A stretch of DNA of 64,000 bases, taken from contig NZ_STGK01000020.1 in assembly GCF_004919105.1 (NCBI RefSeq), positions 1 to 64,000 of the forward strand, given 5' to 3'. Below, piece by piece: positions 8,182-16,613 of the stretch. Numbering within the stretch: position 1 is the first letter of the stretch; each line of letters begins with the position of its first letter. The position numbers and the translations under genes are program-made. This DNA is from Nocardioides sp. GY 10113. Lineage in GTDB: Bacteria > Actinomycetota > Actinomycetes > Propionibacteriales > Nocardioidaceae. The notes beneath the pieces are model-generated. The model had not been told where the DNA came from, ran no database searches, and saw only the letters and a list, made by a program, of their open reading frames with translations.

Positions 8182-8339
8182 GCAACAAACTGTAACTGCC
8201 GGATTGCTTCCATCGCTCGCCGGCATCTGATTACGACGCATGCATTGCGCATCGTCGCCAAACTGGACGACTTCGGTTGTGATCTGACCCACCCGACCGC
8301 CAGGCTCGCGTCACCACCCCCGACCGCGTTGGAGGACCC
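8182..8339. promoter_or_regulatory. Divergent control region between Lrp regulator and indolepyruvate oxidoreductase
   Basis: This 158-bp stretch is visibly less GC-rich than its surroundings. It contains the minus-strand -10 TACAGT (8189-8194), an imperfect inverted repeat around ACGACGCATGC...GCGCATCGT (about 8234-8256) that could be an Lrp site, and GGAGG at 8331-8335, which serves the TTG start at 8340. Confidence 0.45.
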
Positions 8340-11300
8340 TTGACCGAGCTCCTGGACCGGCCCGCTGCGGCACCCACCGCCGCACCCGCGACGGCGCCCG
8401 AGGCGGCGTACGACCTCGCGGACCGGTACCGGCACGGTGGTCCGCCGACGCTGCTCACCGGTGTCCAGGCGATCGCGCGGCTGCTCGTCGAGCACCGCGC
8501 GCTCGACCGTCGCCGCGGCCTGCGCACCGCGTCCTTCGTCTCGGGTTACCAGGGCAGCCCGCTCGGCGGCCTCGACCGGCTGCTCGCCGGGATGCCCGAC
8601 GTCCTCGACGCCGACGACATCCGGTTCGTGCCCGGCCTCAACGAGGAGCTCGCCGCCACCGCCGTGTGGGGCACCCAGATCGACCTGCCGCTCGGCACCG
8701 CGACCCACGACGGGGTGACCGGGTTCTGGTACGGCAAGGGCCCCGGCGTCGACCGCGCCACCGACGCCCTGCGCCACGCCAACATGTACGGCGTCAACCC
8801 GCGGGGCGGCGCCGTGCTGCTCGTCGGCGACGATCCGGCCTCGAAGTCGTCGACGGTCCCGGCCGTCAGCGAGCGCTCCCTGGCCGCACTCGGCATCCCG
8901 GTCCTCTTCCCGCGCAACGCCGCCGAGGTCGTCACCCTCGGCCTGCACGCGATCGAGATGTCGCGAGCCTCCGGCTGCATCGTCGCCCTCAAGATCGTCG
9001 CCGACGTCGCCGACGGCGCCTGGGTGGTCGACCCGGCCGTCGGCGAGCTGCAGCCCGTCACCCCCAGCATCGAGTGGGACGGCAAGCCCTACGCCTACGA
9101 GCAGCGCCCGATGGTGGTCCGCCCCGACGCCATCGTCCGCGCCGAGGCCGACCTGGTCGGCCCCCGCACCGAGCTGGTCCGCGCGTACGCCGACGCCAAC
9201 GGCCTCGACATCCTCGACGTCGACCCGGAGCACGCGACCGTCGGGTTCGTCGCCACCGGCAGCTGCTACGACGCGCTGCGCCAGGCGATGGCCGACCTCG
9301 GCGTGACCGACCACGAGCTGACCGCCGCCGGGATCCGGGTGCTGAGGCTCGGGCTGATGAGCCCGGTCTCCCCCGGCACGATCCGCCGGTTCGCCGAGGG
9401 CCTGGACCGGGTCGTCGTCATCGAGGACAAGACGGCGTTCGTCGAGACCCAGGTCCGCGAGATCCTCTACGGCACGCCCGCGGCGCCCGCGATCCTCGGC
9501 AAGCGCGACGCCGACGGCCGAGCACTGATCCCCGCCGACGGTGAGCTCACCTCCGGCCGCCTCCTGGCGCCGCTGCGCCACCTGCTGCAGGGCACCGTCG
9601 CGATCACCCCGCCCGCCGCGAAGCGCACCCCGCTGCCGCTGCTGTCGGCCAGCCGGTCGCCGTACTTCTGCAGCGGCTGCCCGCACAACCGCTCCACCGT
9701 CCTACCGGAGGGCTCGATGGGCGGCGGCGGCATCGGCTGCCACGCGATGGTCACCGTCTCCGACCGCGAGGAGAGCGCGGTCACCGGCGTCACCCAGATG
9801 GGCGGCGAGGGCGCGCAGTGGATCGGCCAGTCGTGGTTCACCGACGCCGAGCACGTCTTCCAGAACGTCGGCGACGGCACGTTCTTCCACTCCGGTCAGC
9901 TCGCCGTGCAGGCCTGCATCGCCGCCGGCGTCAACATCACCTACAAGGTGCTCTACAACCAGGTCGTCGCGATGACCGGCGCGCAGGACGCGGAGGGCGC
10001 GTTGTCCGTCCCGCAGCTGACCCACAAGCTGCGGACCGAGGGCGTGCGCAAGATCGTGGTCTGCACCGACGACCCGCGCAAGCACCGCCGCCGCGACCTC
10101 GCGCCCGGCACGCTGCTCTGGCACCGCGACCGCCTCGACGAGGCGCAGCGGATGCTGCGCGAGATCCCCGGCGTCACGGTGCTCATCTACGACCAGCACT
10201 GCGCCGCCGACGCCCGCCGCCAGCGCAAGCGCGGCGCACTGCCCACCCGCACGCAGCGCGTGGTGATCAACGAGGCGGTCTGCGAGGGCTGCGGCGACTG
10301 CGGCGCCAAGAGCAACTGCCTCTCGGTGCAGCCGGTGGAGACCGAGTACGGCCGCAAGACGCGGATCGACCAGACCTCCTGCAACACCGACTACAGCTGC
10401 CTCGACGGCGACTGCCCGTCGTTCGTCACGGTGGAGACCGCGCCCCGGTCGCGTCGCGCGGAGCGCCGGGCCGCCCGCAAGGCGGCGCGGCAGGCGGCGC
10501 GGCAGGCTGGCAGCCGGGCCGAGCGCCGCGGGTACCCCCAGCCCCCGTCGGTCGCGTCCAGCCCGGCCGAGGAGCGCGTCACCGCCACGCAGAACGTCTT
10601 CATGGCCGGCATCGGCGGCACCGGCATCGTGACCGTCAACCAGGTGCTCGCCACCGCGGCGCTGCGCGCCGGGTACGCCGTGGAGTCGCTCGACCAGACC
10701 GGGCTGAGCCAGAAGGCGGGACCGGTCACCGGCCACCTCCGGTTCGCCGCCGGGGACCTGGAGCCCGCGAACCGGCTCACCCCCGGCTCCGCGGACTGCT
10801 TCCTCGGCTTCGACCTGCTCACCCTCGCCGAGGACCGCAACCTCGCCTACGGCAGCGCCGCGACGACCCGCACCGTCGTCTCGACCAGCCGCACCGCGAC
10901 CGGCGCCATGGTCGAGGACCCCGCCGTGCGGCACCCCGAGGAGGCCGACCTGCTCGCCCGGGTCCGCACCGCCTCGGCCGACCTGGTCGACCTCGACGCA
11001 CTCGAGGCCTCCGAGCGGATCTTCGGCAACACCGTCGCCGCCAACTTCCTGCTCGTCGGCGCCGCCTACCAGGCCGGTGCGCTGCGGCTGCCGGCCGCGG
11101 CGATCGAGGAGGCCATCGAGATCAACGGGACGGCGGTGGCGGCGAACGTCGCCGCGTTCCGCTGGGGCCGCGTCGCCGTGGCCGACCCCGCGACCTTCCG
11201 CGCCGCCGGCGCGGCGGCGCCCACCGACCCGGTGGCGCCGGAGGCACCTGTCCCGGCCTCCGTCGCCGCCGCGGGGCTCGACGGCGAGGTGCTGCGCCTG

Positions 11301-11924
11301 GTCTCCCGACGCGCCACGGACCTGGTCGCCTACCAGGACGAGCGCCTCGCCGACGCCTACGTCGACCTGGTCGCCCGGGTCGCTGCCGCCGAGCGCGCGG
11401 TCACCACCGAGACCCGGCTCAGCCAGGCCGTCGCCCGCCACCTGTTCGCGCTGACCGCGTACAAGGACGAGTACGAGGTCGCCCGACTCCTCACCGACCC
11501 GGCCTTCCTCGCCTCGACCGGCGACGCGTTCCCCGGCGGCTCGATCTCGTTCAACCTGCACCCGCCCGCCCTGCGGGCCCTGGGCCGCGAGAAGAAGATC
11601 TCCTTCGGCCCGCGCTCGCACGGCAGCCTCCGGGCCCTGGCCCGGATGAAGCACCTGCGCGGCACGCGGGCCGACCTGTTCGGCCGGGCCCACCTGCGGA
11701 AGGTCGAACGGGCCCTGCGGGACCACTACCGGGCGGTGATCACCGACCTGGCCTCCTCCCTCACACCGGCGACCTACGACCGGGCGGTGCGCGTGGCCGA
11801 GCTCCCGGAGATGGTCCGCGGCTACGAGTCGGTCAAGCTGCGCAACGTGGCCCGCTACGTCGCCGCGCTGCACGACCTGGGCGTCGCGACGCCGCCGGTG
11901 CTCGGCGAGCCGGCCGCGCACTGA
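8340..11924 (+). CDS. Fused indolepyruvate:ferredoxin oxidoreductase (IorA-IorB)
   Basis: A 1194-aa enzyme that oxidatively decarboxylates aryl (or branched) 2-oxo acids to acyl-CoA with reduction of ferredoxin, during aromatic amino-acid breakdown. Order: thiamine-diphosphate enzyme domains (residues about 25-640), including CSGCPHNRST near 443 and GGGGIGCHAM near 462; a Cys-rich iron-sulfur segment near 647-700 (CEGCGDCGAKSNC then CNTDYSCLDGDC); a basic linker; and an IorB-type gamma domain from about 753 (FMAGIGGTGIVTVNQVL). The start is TTG, chosen because GGAGG lies 4 nt upstream and the next in-frame candidates lie inside the domain. Fusion of both subunits is common in actinobacteria and proteobacteria. 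Control by the divergent Lrp protein is likely. Confidence 0.92.
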   Translation: MTELLDRPAAAPTAAPATAPEAAYDLADRYRHGGPPTLLTGVQAIARLLVEHRALDRRRGLRTASFVSGYQGSPLGGLDRLLAGMPDVLDADDIRFVPGLNEELAATAVWGTQIDLPLGTATHDGVTGFWYGKGPGVDRATDALRHANMYGVNPRGGAVLLVGDDPASKSSTVPAVSERSLAALGIPVLFPRNAAEVVTLGLHAIEMSRASGCIVALKIVADVADGAWVVDPAVGELQPVTPSIEWDGKPYAYEQRPMVVRPDAIVRAEADLVGPRTELVRAYADANGLDILDVDPEHATVGFVATGSCYDALRQAMADLGVTDHELTAAGIRVLRLGLMSPVSPGTIRRFAEGLDRVVVIEDKTAFVETQVREILYGTPAAPAILGKRDADGRALIPADGELTSGRLLAPLRHLLQGTVAITPPAAKRTPLPLLSASRSPYFCSGCPHNRSTVLPEGSMGGGGIGCHAMVTVSDREESAVTGVTQMGGEGAQWIGQSWFTDAEHVFQNVGDGTFFHSGQLAVQACIAAGVNITYKVLYNQVVAMTGAQDAEGALSVPQLTHKLRTEGVRKIVVCTDDPRKHRRRDLAPGTLLWHRDRLDEAQRMLREIPGVTVLIYDQHCAADARRQRKRGALPTRTQRVVINEAVCEGCGDCGAKSNCLSVQPVETEYGRKTRIDQTSCNTDYSCLDGDCPSFVTVETAPRSRRAERRAARKAARQAARQAGSRAERRGYPQPPSVASSPAEERVTATQNVFMAGIGGTGIVTVNQVLATAALRAGYAVESLDQTGLSQKAGPVTGHLRFAAGDLEPANRLTPGSADCFLGFDLLTLAEDRNLAYGSAATTRTVVSTSRTATGAMVEDPAVRHPEEADLLARVRTASADLVDLDALEASERIFGNTVAANFLLVGAAYQAGALRLPAAAIEEAIEINGTAVAANVAAFRWGRVAVADPATFRAAGAAAPTDPVAPEAPVPASVAAAGLDGEVLRLVSRRATDLVAYQDERLADAYVDLVARVAAAERAVTTETRLSQAVARHLFALTAYKDEYEVARLLTDPAFLASTGDAFPGGSISFNLHPPALRALGREKKISFGPRSHGSLRALARMKHLRGTRADLFGRAHLRKVERALRDHYRAVITDLASSLTPATYDRAVRVAELPEMVRGYESVKLRNVARYVAALHDLGVATPPVLGEPAAH

Positions 11925-11967
11925 GACCGCGGCGCGCGGGGGTCGGCGCGGGGGCGGTCGGCGCGCA

Positions 11968-12507
11968 TCAGTCGCGCTCGCGCTCCACCGCGAAGGCGGG
12001 CGCGCCCGCGACGCAGCGCGCGACGACGGTGACGCTGCCGCCCTCGTCCTCCCCGCCCTCGAACTCGACCTCCAGCGCCTCCGAGGAGCCGTCGCCGACC
12101 TTGGCCCGGTAACCGTCGGCGGGCTGCGCGGAGACGAGCCGGACCGCACGCCCGCTGCAGGATGCGGTGACCACGCCCCCGGCGCCCTGCCAGGTGCCCT
12201 CCCGCGCCGCCGGCGCCTCGGTCGCCGTCCCCCCGGAGGGTGCCCCGTCGCGGTCGGGCGGGGTCGGGGTCCCCGGCGTCTGCGAGGCGGGTGCGGTCGC
12301 ACCGGCGCCCGAGGACGGTGACGTCGACGGCCGCAGCGCCGGCCGGGTCGGCGTCGCCGGCACGGTCCCGGTGGTGGCCACGAGCGGCTGCTGGGCGTCG
12401 ACCAGCTCGCTGCCCGTCCGGGAGATGACCGCCCACACCACGCCCGAGATGCCGGCCGCCACCACCAACCAGACCACGACGAGGGCGAGCACGCGGGGCC
12501 GGGTCAT
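11968..12507 (-). CDS. Membrane-anchored hypothetical protein with Thr/Pro-rich stalk
   Basis: A 179-aa protein not assigned to a family. Residues 7-28 form one membrane helix. Residues 40-105 are a Ser/Thr/Pro/Gly-rich stalk, and residues 106-179 form a small extracytoplasmic domain with two Cys (TASC and VARC) that may pair. It is divergent from the response regulator gene with only 49 bp between them, so it could be a sensor input or a target of the two-component system. The acidic GGEDEGG loop is notable. Function unknown. Confidence 0.7.
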   Translation of the reverse strand: MTRPRVLALVVVWLVVAAGISGVVWAVISRTGSELVDAQQPLVATTGTVPATPTRPALRPSTSPSSGAGATAPASQTPGTPTPPDRDGAPSGGTATEAPAAREGTWQGAGGVVTASCSGRAVRLVSAQPADGYRAKVGDGSSEALEVEFEGGEDEGGSVTVVARCVAGAPAFAVERERD

Positions 12508-12544
12508 CGACTCATCCTTCCGAGGGATCCTGATACGCGGAGGC

Positions 12545-12550
12545 TACGGT
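12545..12550 (+). promoter_or_regulatory. -10 box of a leaderless promoter for the two-component operon
   Basis: TACGGT ends 6 nt before the ATG at 12557. There is no ribosome site between them. Confidence 0.5.
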
Positions 12551-12556
12551 TCCAGC

Positions 12557-13249
12557 ATGACCAGCATCCTCGTCGTGGAGGACGACGAAGCGATCCGCAC
12601 GGCCGTCGCCCGGGGGCTCCGCGAACGGGGGCACGCGGTGGCGACGGCAGCAACCGGCCTGGCCGGACTCGAGCACATCATCCAGGAGCGGCCGCAGGCC
12701 GTGCTGCTCGACCTGGGGCTGCCCGACGTCGACGGCCTCACCCTGATCTCGATGATCCGCGCCGCCAGCGACGTGCCGCTGATCGTGATCACCGCCAGGG
12801 ACGACGACCCGACGATGGTCAAGGCCCTCGACCGCGGCGCCGACGACTACGTGGTCAAACCGTTCGGGACCGACCAGGTCGCGGCCCGCGTGCGGGCGGT
12901 GCTGCGCCGCGGCGGTCGGGACCAGACGCCGACGGTCGTCAAGGTCGGGGGGCTGGTCGTCGACGAGGGCACGCGGCGCGCGACGCTCGACGGCACGGTC
13001 CTGGAGCTCTCGCGCAAGGAGTTCGACCTGCTCGCGCTCCTCGCCTCGCGGCGTGGTCAGGTGGTGACGAAGCGGGAGGTGCTGGCCGAGGTGTGGCAGC
13101 AGCCCTCCGGCGGGCCCGACCGCACGGTGGACGTCCACGTCTCGTGGCTGCGGCGCAAGCTGGGCGAGTCCGCGGCGGAGCCCCGCTACCTGATCAGCGT
13201 CCGCGGGGTCGGTCTCCGCCTGGTCGACCCCGGGGCGACGGATCCCTGA
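12557..13249 (+). CDS. Two-component response regulator, OmpR/PhoB family
   Basis: A 230-aa regulator. The receiver domain spans residues 3-115, with acidic pair EDD at 8-10, phospho-acceptor Asp 52 (LLDLGLPD), Thr in VITARDD and Lys in VVKPFG near 102. The winged-helix DNA-binding domain spans about 130-225 (LSRKEFDLLALLASRRGQVV and VHVSWLRRKLG). The ATG at 12557 is supported by the leaderless -10. Its stop overlaps the kinase start (TGATG). Neighbours suggest it senses an envelope or redox condition and may control the exported proteins and redox operon that follow; that link is inferred. Confidence 0.92.
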   Translation: MTSILVVEDDEAIRTAVARGLRERGHAVATAATGLAGLEHIIQERPQAVLLDLGLPDVDGLTLISMIRAASDVPLIVITARDDDPTMVKALDRGADDYVVKPFGTDQVAARVRAVLRRGGRDQTPTVVKVGGLVVDEGTRRATLDGTVLELSRKEFDLLALLASRRGQVVTKREVLAEVWQQPSGGPDRTVDVHVSWLRRKLGESAAEPRYLISVRGVGLRLVDPGATDP

Positions 13250-14535
13250 TGCAGCGCCGCATCTCATGGCTCGTCGTGGCCGCGACCGCCACGGTCGTGG
13301 TCGCCTTCGTGATCCCACTGTGCCTCCTGGTCCGCACCCTGGCCGAGGACCGAGCGATGGCGGCCGCCGACCAGGAGGCGCGGAACGTCGCGATCCTGGT
13401 CTCCGGCCTGGACGACGACCCCCAGCTGGCGCGGCTGGTCGCCGACATCGACAACCGCGGTGTGCCCACCACCGGCGTGCTCACCTCGGACGGACGCCAG
13501 CTCGGAGCCGCCGGGGTCGACCTGGCCGGTGACCCGGAGGTGCGGCGGGCCCGCGACGGCGAGGCGTTCACCGTGGTCGACGACGACGGTGGCCGGGTGT
13601 TGCTCCCGGTGATCCTCGACAGCGGCACCCAGGTCGTCCGTTCCAGCGTCGCCGAGTCCGACCTGCACCGCGGCGTCGCCCAGGCGTGGGCCGGCATCAT
13701 CGGCCTGTGTGCGCTGCTCCTGGCCGGCGCGGCCGCCGTCGCGTGGCAGCTCGGCCGCCGGATCAGCGAGCCGTTGCGGGAGGTGGCCGCGACGGCGCAC
13801 CGCCTGCGCGGGGGCGACCTCGCCGCGCGCGCCAGCCTGAGCGGCACCGACGAGACGCGGGAGCTGGCCCGCGCGCTGAACGGGCTGGCCGACCGGACGG
13901 TCGAGCTCCTCGCCGTCGAGCGCGCCGCCGCCGGCGACCTCTCCCACCGGCTCCGCACGCCGGTCACCGCCCTCCGGCTCGACGCCGAGGCGGTGGACGA
14001 CGCGGAGCTCGCGCAGCGCCTGCAGGACCACGTGGCGGTGCTGCAGCGGACGATCGACGCGATCGTGCGGGAGGCGCGCCGCCCGGTCCGCACCGACCTC
14101 GCACCGACGTCCGGGGCGACCGGGATCGTCCGCGCCCGGATGGAGTTCTGGCGCCCGCTCGCGGAGGACCAGCACCGCGCGCTGACGGTGCTGCTCCCGG
14201 ACGAAGAGCTCTGGGTGCCGCTGGCCGAGGAAGACCTCCGCGACCTGGTCGACGTGCTGGTCGACAACGTCTTCGCGCACACCCCCGAGGGCACCGCCCT
14301 GCGCGTCGGGCTGCACGTTGAGGGAGGGGCGGAGCAAGGGCGAGCGGTGTTGACGGTCTCCGACTCGGGACCGGGTCTCGCCGCCCGCCGGCCCGGAGAC
14401 CGCGAGGGAAGCACCGGCCTGGGCCTCGACATCGCCGCCCGCACGGCGGGCGGGTGCGGCGGCGACCTGACGATCGGGACGGGCGACGAGGGTGGGGCGC
14501 TGGTCGTCGTACGGCTGCCGCTGGTCCGGGGCTGA
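13249..14535 (+). CDS. Two-component sensor histidine kinase
   Basis: A 428-aa kinase. It has a first helix at residues 7-30, an extracytoplasmic sensor loop of about 120 residues, a second helix near 150-170, and a HAMP segment. The phosphorylated His 233 lies in GDLSHRLRTPVTALRL, and the HATPase_c domain has an N-box (VDVLVDNVFAHTPEG), a G1 box (VSDSGPGLA) and G2 (STGLGLDIA). The partner is the response regulator whose stop overlaps this start by one base. The sensor loop has no domain I recognise. Converges with the acidic-tail protein gene 4 bp downstream. Confidence 0.92.
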   Translation: MQRRISWLVVAATATVVVAFVIPLCLLVRTLAEDRAMAAADQEARNVAILVSGLDDDPQLARLVADIDNRGVPTTGVLTSDGRQLGAAGVDLAGDPEVRRARDGEAFTVVDDDGGRVLLPVILDSGTQVVRSSVAESDLHRGVAQAWAGIIGLCALLLAGAAAVAWQLGRRISEPLREVAATAHRLRGGDLAARASLSGTDETRELARALNGLADRTVELLAVERAAAGDLSHRLRTPVTALRLDAEAVDDAELAQRLQDHVAVLQRTIDAIVREARRPVRTDLAPTSGATGIVRARMEFWRPLAEDQHRALTVLLPDEELWVPLAEEDLRDLVDVLVDNVFAHTPEGTALRVGLHVEGGAEQGRAVLTVSDSGPGLAARRPGDREGSTGLGLDIAARTAGGCGGDLTIGTGDEGGALVVVRLPLVRG

Positions 14536-14539
14536 GCGC

Positions 14540-15088
14540 TCAGTCGTCTCCGTGGTCATCCCCGCGGTTCTCCGCGCGGTCGTCCCCGTGCTCGGCCCCG
14601 TGCTCGGCCACGCGGTCCTCCCCACGGTCCTCCCGGTGCTCGGCCTCCTGCTCAGCCTCGTGCTCACCCTCGTGCTCACCCTCGTGGTCGCCTTCCCGCT
14701 CGACCTCGGCCGCGCCGCCGTACCCGCCTCCCGCCTGCCGCCCCGCGGCGACGGGAGCAGGCGCGGGCGGTGCCGCGGGCGCAGGCGCGGCCACGGGCGC
14801 CGCGGCCGGCGCAGGGGCGGCGGGCACCACCACGGTCCGCACCACGTCGGTCACGCACACGCCCTTCTCGAGATGGCTGTCACCGGGGCAGGGGGCCCAC
14901 CGCACCCGCGTCCTGACCGGCGGGGGCGGCGCCGCGCGCTTCGCGTGCACCGCAGGGACGCCGGGGGTGTCGGGGGCCGCGACGACGCCCACCGTCTGGC
15001 CCCGGTAGGCCACGACCGATCCGGCCACGCCGGCTGCGAGGATGGCCGACGTGACGCCGGCGGCGATGATCTTCATGCCGCCGACCAT
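14540..15088 (-). CDS. Exported Ala/Pro-rich protein with His/Glu/Asp-rich acidic tail
   Basis: A 182-aa protein not assigned to a family. Residues 3-28 form a signal or anchor helix. A short domain with two Cys (WAPCPGDSHLEKGVC, residues about 62-77) follows, then an Ala/Pro linker, then a tail of about 55 residues made of EHEGEHEAEQ-like units with many His, Glu and Asp. The tail could bind divalent or ferric metal ions. I start at ATG 15088; ATG 15076 is equally possible, and the longer open frame upstream crosses the palindrome at 15124. Divergent from another Ala/Pro-rich exported protein, next to redox and two-component genes. Function unknown. Confidence 0.65.
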   Translation of the reverse strand: MVGGMKIIAAGVTSAILAAGVAGSVVAYRGQTVGVVAAPDTPGVPAVHAKRAAPPPPVRTRVRWAPCPGDSHLEKGVCVTDVVRTVVVPAAPAPAAAPVAAPAPAAPPAPAPVAAGRQAGGGYGGAAEVEREGDHEGEHEGEHEAEQEAEHREDRGEDRVAEHGAEHGDDRAENRGDDHGDD

Positions 15089-15123
15089 GCGCCGATCCGG
15101 CCTAACGGCGCCTCGGGACAGCA

Positions 15124-15161
15124 TCAAGTCCAGGTCAAGGCCCACCTTGAGGTCGACTTGA
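15124..15161. promoter_or_regulatory. 38-bp palindromic operator candidate between divergent genes
   Basis: TCAAGTC (15124-15130) pairs with GACTTGA (15155-15161), and the inner TCAAGG (15135-15140) pairs with CCTTGA (15145-15150). The site is thus two nested inverted half-sites of TCAAG/CTTGA type. It lies 36 bp from one start codon and 46 bp from the other, where a regulator could control both directions. Confidence 0.6.
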
Positions 15162-15207
15162 CGTCTCCATGAGGACGCCTTGCCGCCGCGGCCGGCACCG
15201 TGTCCCC

Positions 15208-15687
15208 ATGACGTACGACGCACGAACCCGAGACCGGTACCGACTCGCGGTGTCGGCGACGACGGCGACCGTCGCCGCCGGGGCGATCACCGCCACCGGC
15301 TGGCTCGCCGGCAGCGCCGCCCGCGACCATGCCGCCGCCGACGCCCAGGCCCAGGCGGCCCAGGCGGCCCAGGCGGCACCGGCGGACCGGGACCGGGCCC
15401 GAACGGCCGGCCAGCGCGCCCGACCGCAGCATCGGCGCACCCGGGTCGTGCTGCGCGACCGGCCGACCCGCACCCGGGTGACCACTCGGTACGTGGCAGG
15501 CGCGAGCTCCGCCGCGATGGTCTCCTCGGGCGGCACGCTCACCGCGTCCGGCGGCTCCGCTCCGCAGTCGAACCCGGCGCCCGCGGCGCCGGCGCCCGCC
15601 CCTCAGGCCGCACACCCGGCGCCCGCCCCAGCGCCCGCGCCGGCCCCAGCGCCCGCGGCCCCTGCGGCACCGTCGAGCGGATCCTGA
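15208..15687 (+). CDS. Exported Ala/Pro-rich hypothetical protein
   Basis: A 159-aa protein with one N-terminal hydrophobic segment (residues about 14-36), a Gln/Ala helix-like part (AQAQAAQAAQAA), a basic Arg-rich middle, and a C-terminal tail of alternating Ala-Pro (about 45 residues). No catalytic motif is seen. In particular there is no S-G-A-T-type flavinylation motif, although an ApbE flavin transferase follows 2 bp later. Start chosen at ATG 15208, with CACCGT as a weak leaderless -10; ATG 15169 is the alternative. Its 3' end lies in the redox operon, so it may be an anchor or spacer subunit of that system. Function unknown. Confidence 0.6.
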   Translation: MTYDARTRDRYRLAVSATTATVAAGAITATGWLAGSAARDHAAADAQAQAAQAAQAAPADRDRARTAGQRARPQHRRTRVVLRDRPTRTRVTTRYVAGASSAAMVSSGGTLTASGGSAPQSNPAPAAPAPAPQAAHPAPAPAPAPAPAPAAPAAPSSGS

Positions 15688-15689
15688 CG

Positions 15690-16613
15690 ATGAGCGACGT
15701 CTCCGCCACCTTCCGTGCGCTGGGCACCTCGGTCTTCGTCGCCGTGCGCGATCCCGGAGAGCTGGCGCGTGCGCGACACCTCGCCGCGCAGGTGCTGGCC
15801 GACGTCGACGCGACCTGCAGCCGGTTCCGGTCCGACTCCGACCTGTCCCGCGTCAACGCCCACCCCGGCGAGTGGGTCGAGGTCGACCCGTTGCTGGTCG
15901 CGGCCGTCGAGGTCGCCGTCGCGGCAGCCCGGGCCACCGAGGGGCTGGTGCACCCGCTGCTCGGGCGGCGGCTCGTCGAGCTCGGCTACGACCGTGACTT
16001 CGGGACGCTGGTCGAGGTCGGGGACCGGGAGGGCGTCGAGTCCGATCCGCCCGAACTGCTGGCGTGGGCCCGGATCGGGCTGGACCCGACCGGGGCGCTG
16101 CGGATCCCGCCGGGCACCGCGCTCGACCTCGGCGCCACCGGGAAGGCGTGGGCGGCCGACCTGATCGGCAGCGCGTACGACGAGCACCTGCGGGCGTCCG
16201 CGGCCGTGAGCGTCGGCGGCGACCTCCGGATCGCCCGTCCCGACGGGCGCGGGTGGCAGGTGGCCATCAGCGAGCGCCCCGACGCACCGCCCGAGGCACT
16301 GGTCGATCTCGACCGCGGCGGCCTGGCCACCTCGAGCACCCGCGTGCGCCGCTGGACCCGCGCGGGCGCCCGCCACCACCACGTCCTGGACCCGAGGACC
16401 GGGCACCCCGCCCGGGAGGTCTGGCGCACCGTGACGGCCACCGGCGCCACCTGCTCGGCGGCCAACACCGCCAGCACGGCGTCGATCGTGCTCGGAGGCG
16501 AGGCCCCCTCGTGGCTCGCGGACCACGGCGTCACGGCCCGACTGGTCGCCCGGGACGGCGCTGTCCGCACGGTCGGGTCCTGGCCGGTGGACGCGATCGG
16601 GGGCGCGGCATGA
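15690..16613 (+). CDS. apbE: FAD:protein FMN transferase (ApbE)
   Basis: A 307-aa enzyme that attaches FMN from FAD to a Thr/Ser of target proteins through a phosphoester. Family marks: the TCSRFRSDSDLSRVN block near 34-48, DLGATGKAWAAD near 147-158, SVGGDLR near 174, and the Mg/FAD region DPRTGHPA near 233 followed by the conserved Thr/Ala-rich end. No lipobox is seen. It is 2 bp after the Ala/Pro-rich gene and overlaps the next gene (ATGA), so it belongs to the redox operon. No FMN-binding-domain substrate protein is found in the window, so its target is unknown. Confidence 0.9.
   Translation: MSDVSATFRALGTSVFVAVRDPGELARARHLAAQVLADVDATCSRFRSDSDLSRVNAHPGEWVEVDPLLVAAVEVAVAAARATEGLVHPLLGRRLVELGYDRDFGTLVEVGDREGVESDPPELLAWARIGLDPTGALRIPPGTALDLGATGKAWAADLIGSAYDEHLRASAAVSVGGDLRIARPDGRGWQVAISERPDAPPEALVDLDRGGLATSSTRVRRWTRAGARHHHVLDPRTGHPAREVWRTVTATGATCSAANTASTASIVLGGEAPSWLADHGVTARLVARDGAVRTVGSWPVDAIGGAA

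Noticed and set aside
15124..15161. SoxR/MerR-type site
   Set aside because: The TCAAG/CTTGA halves are reminiscent, but spacing and symmetry do not match the compact SoxR box, and no MerR-family gene is adjacent. Kept only as an unnamed operator candidate.
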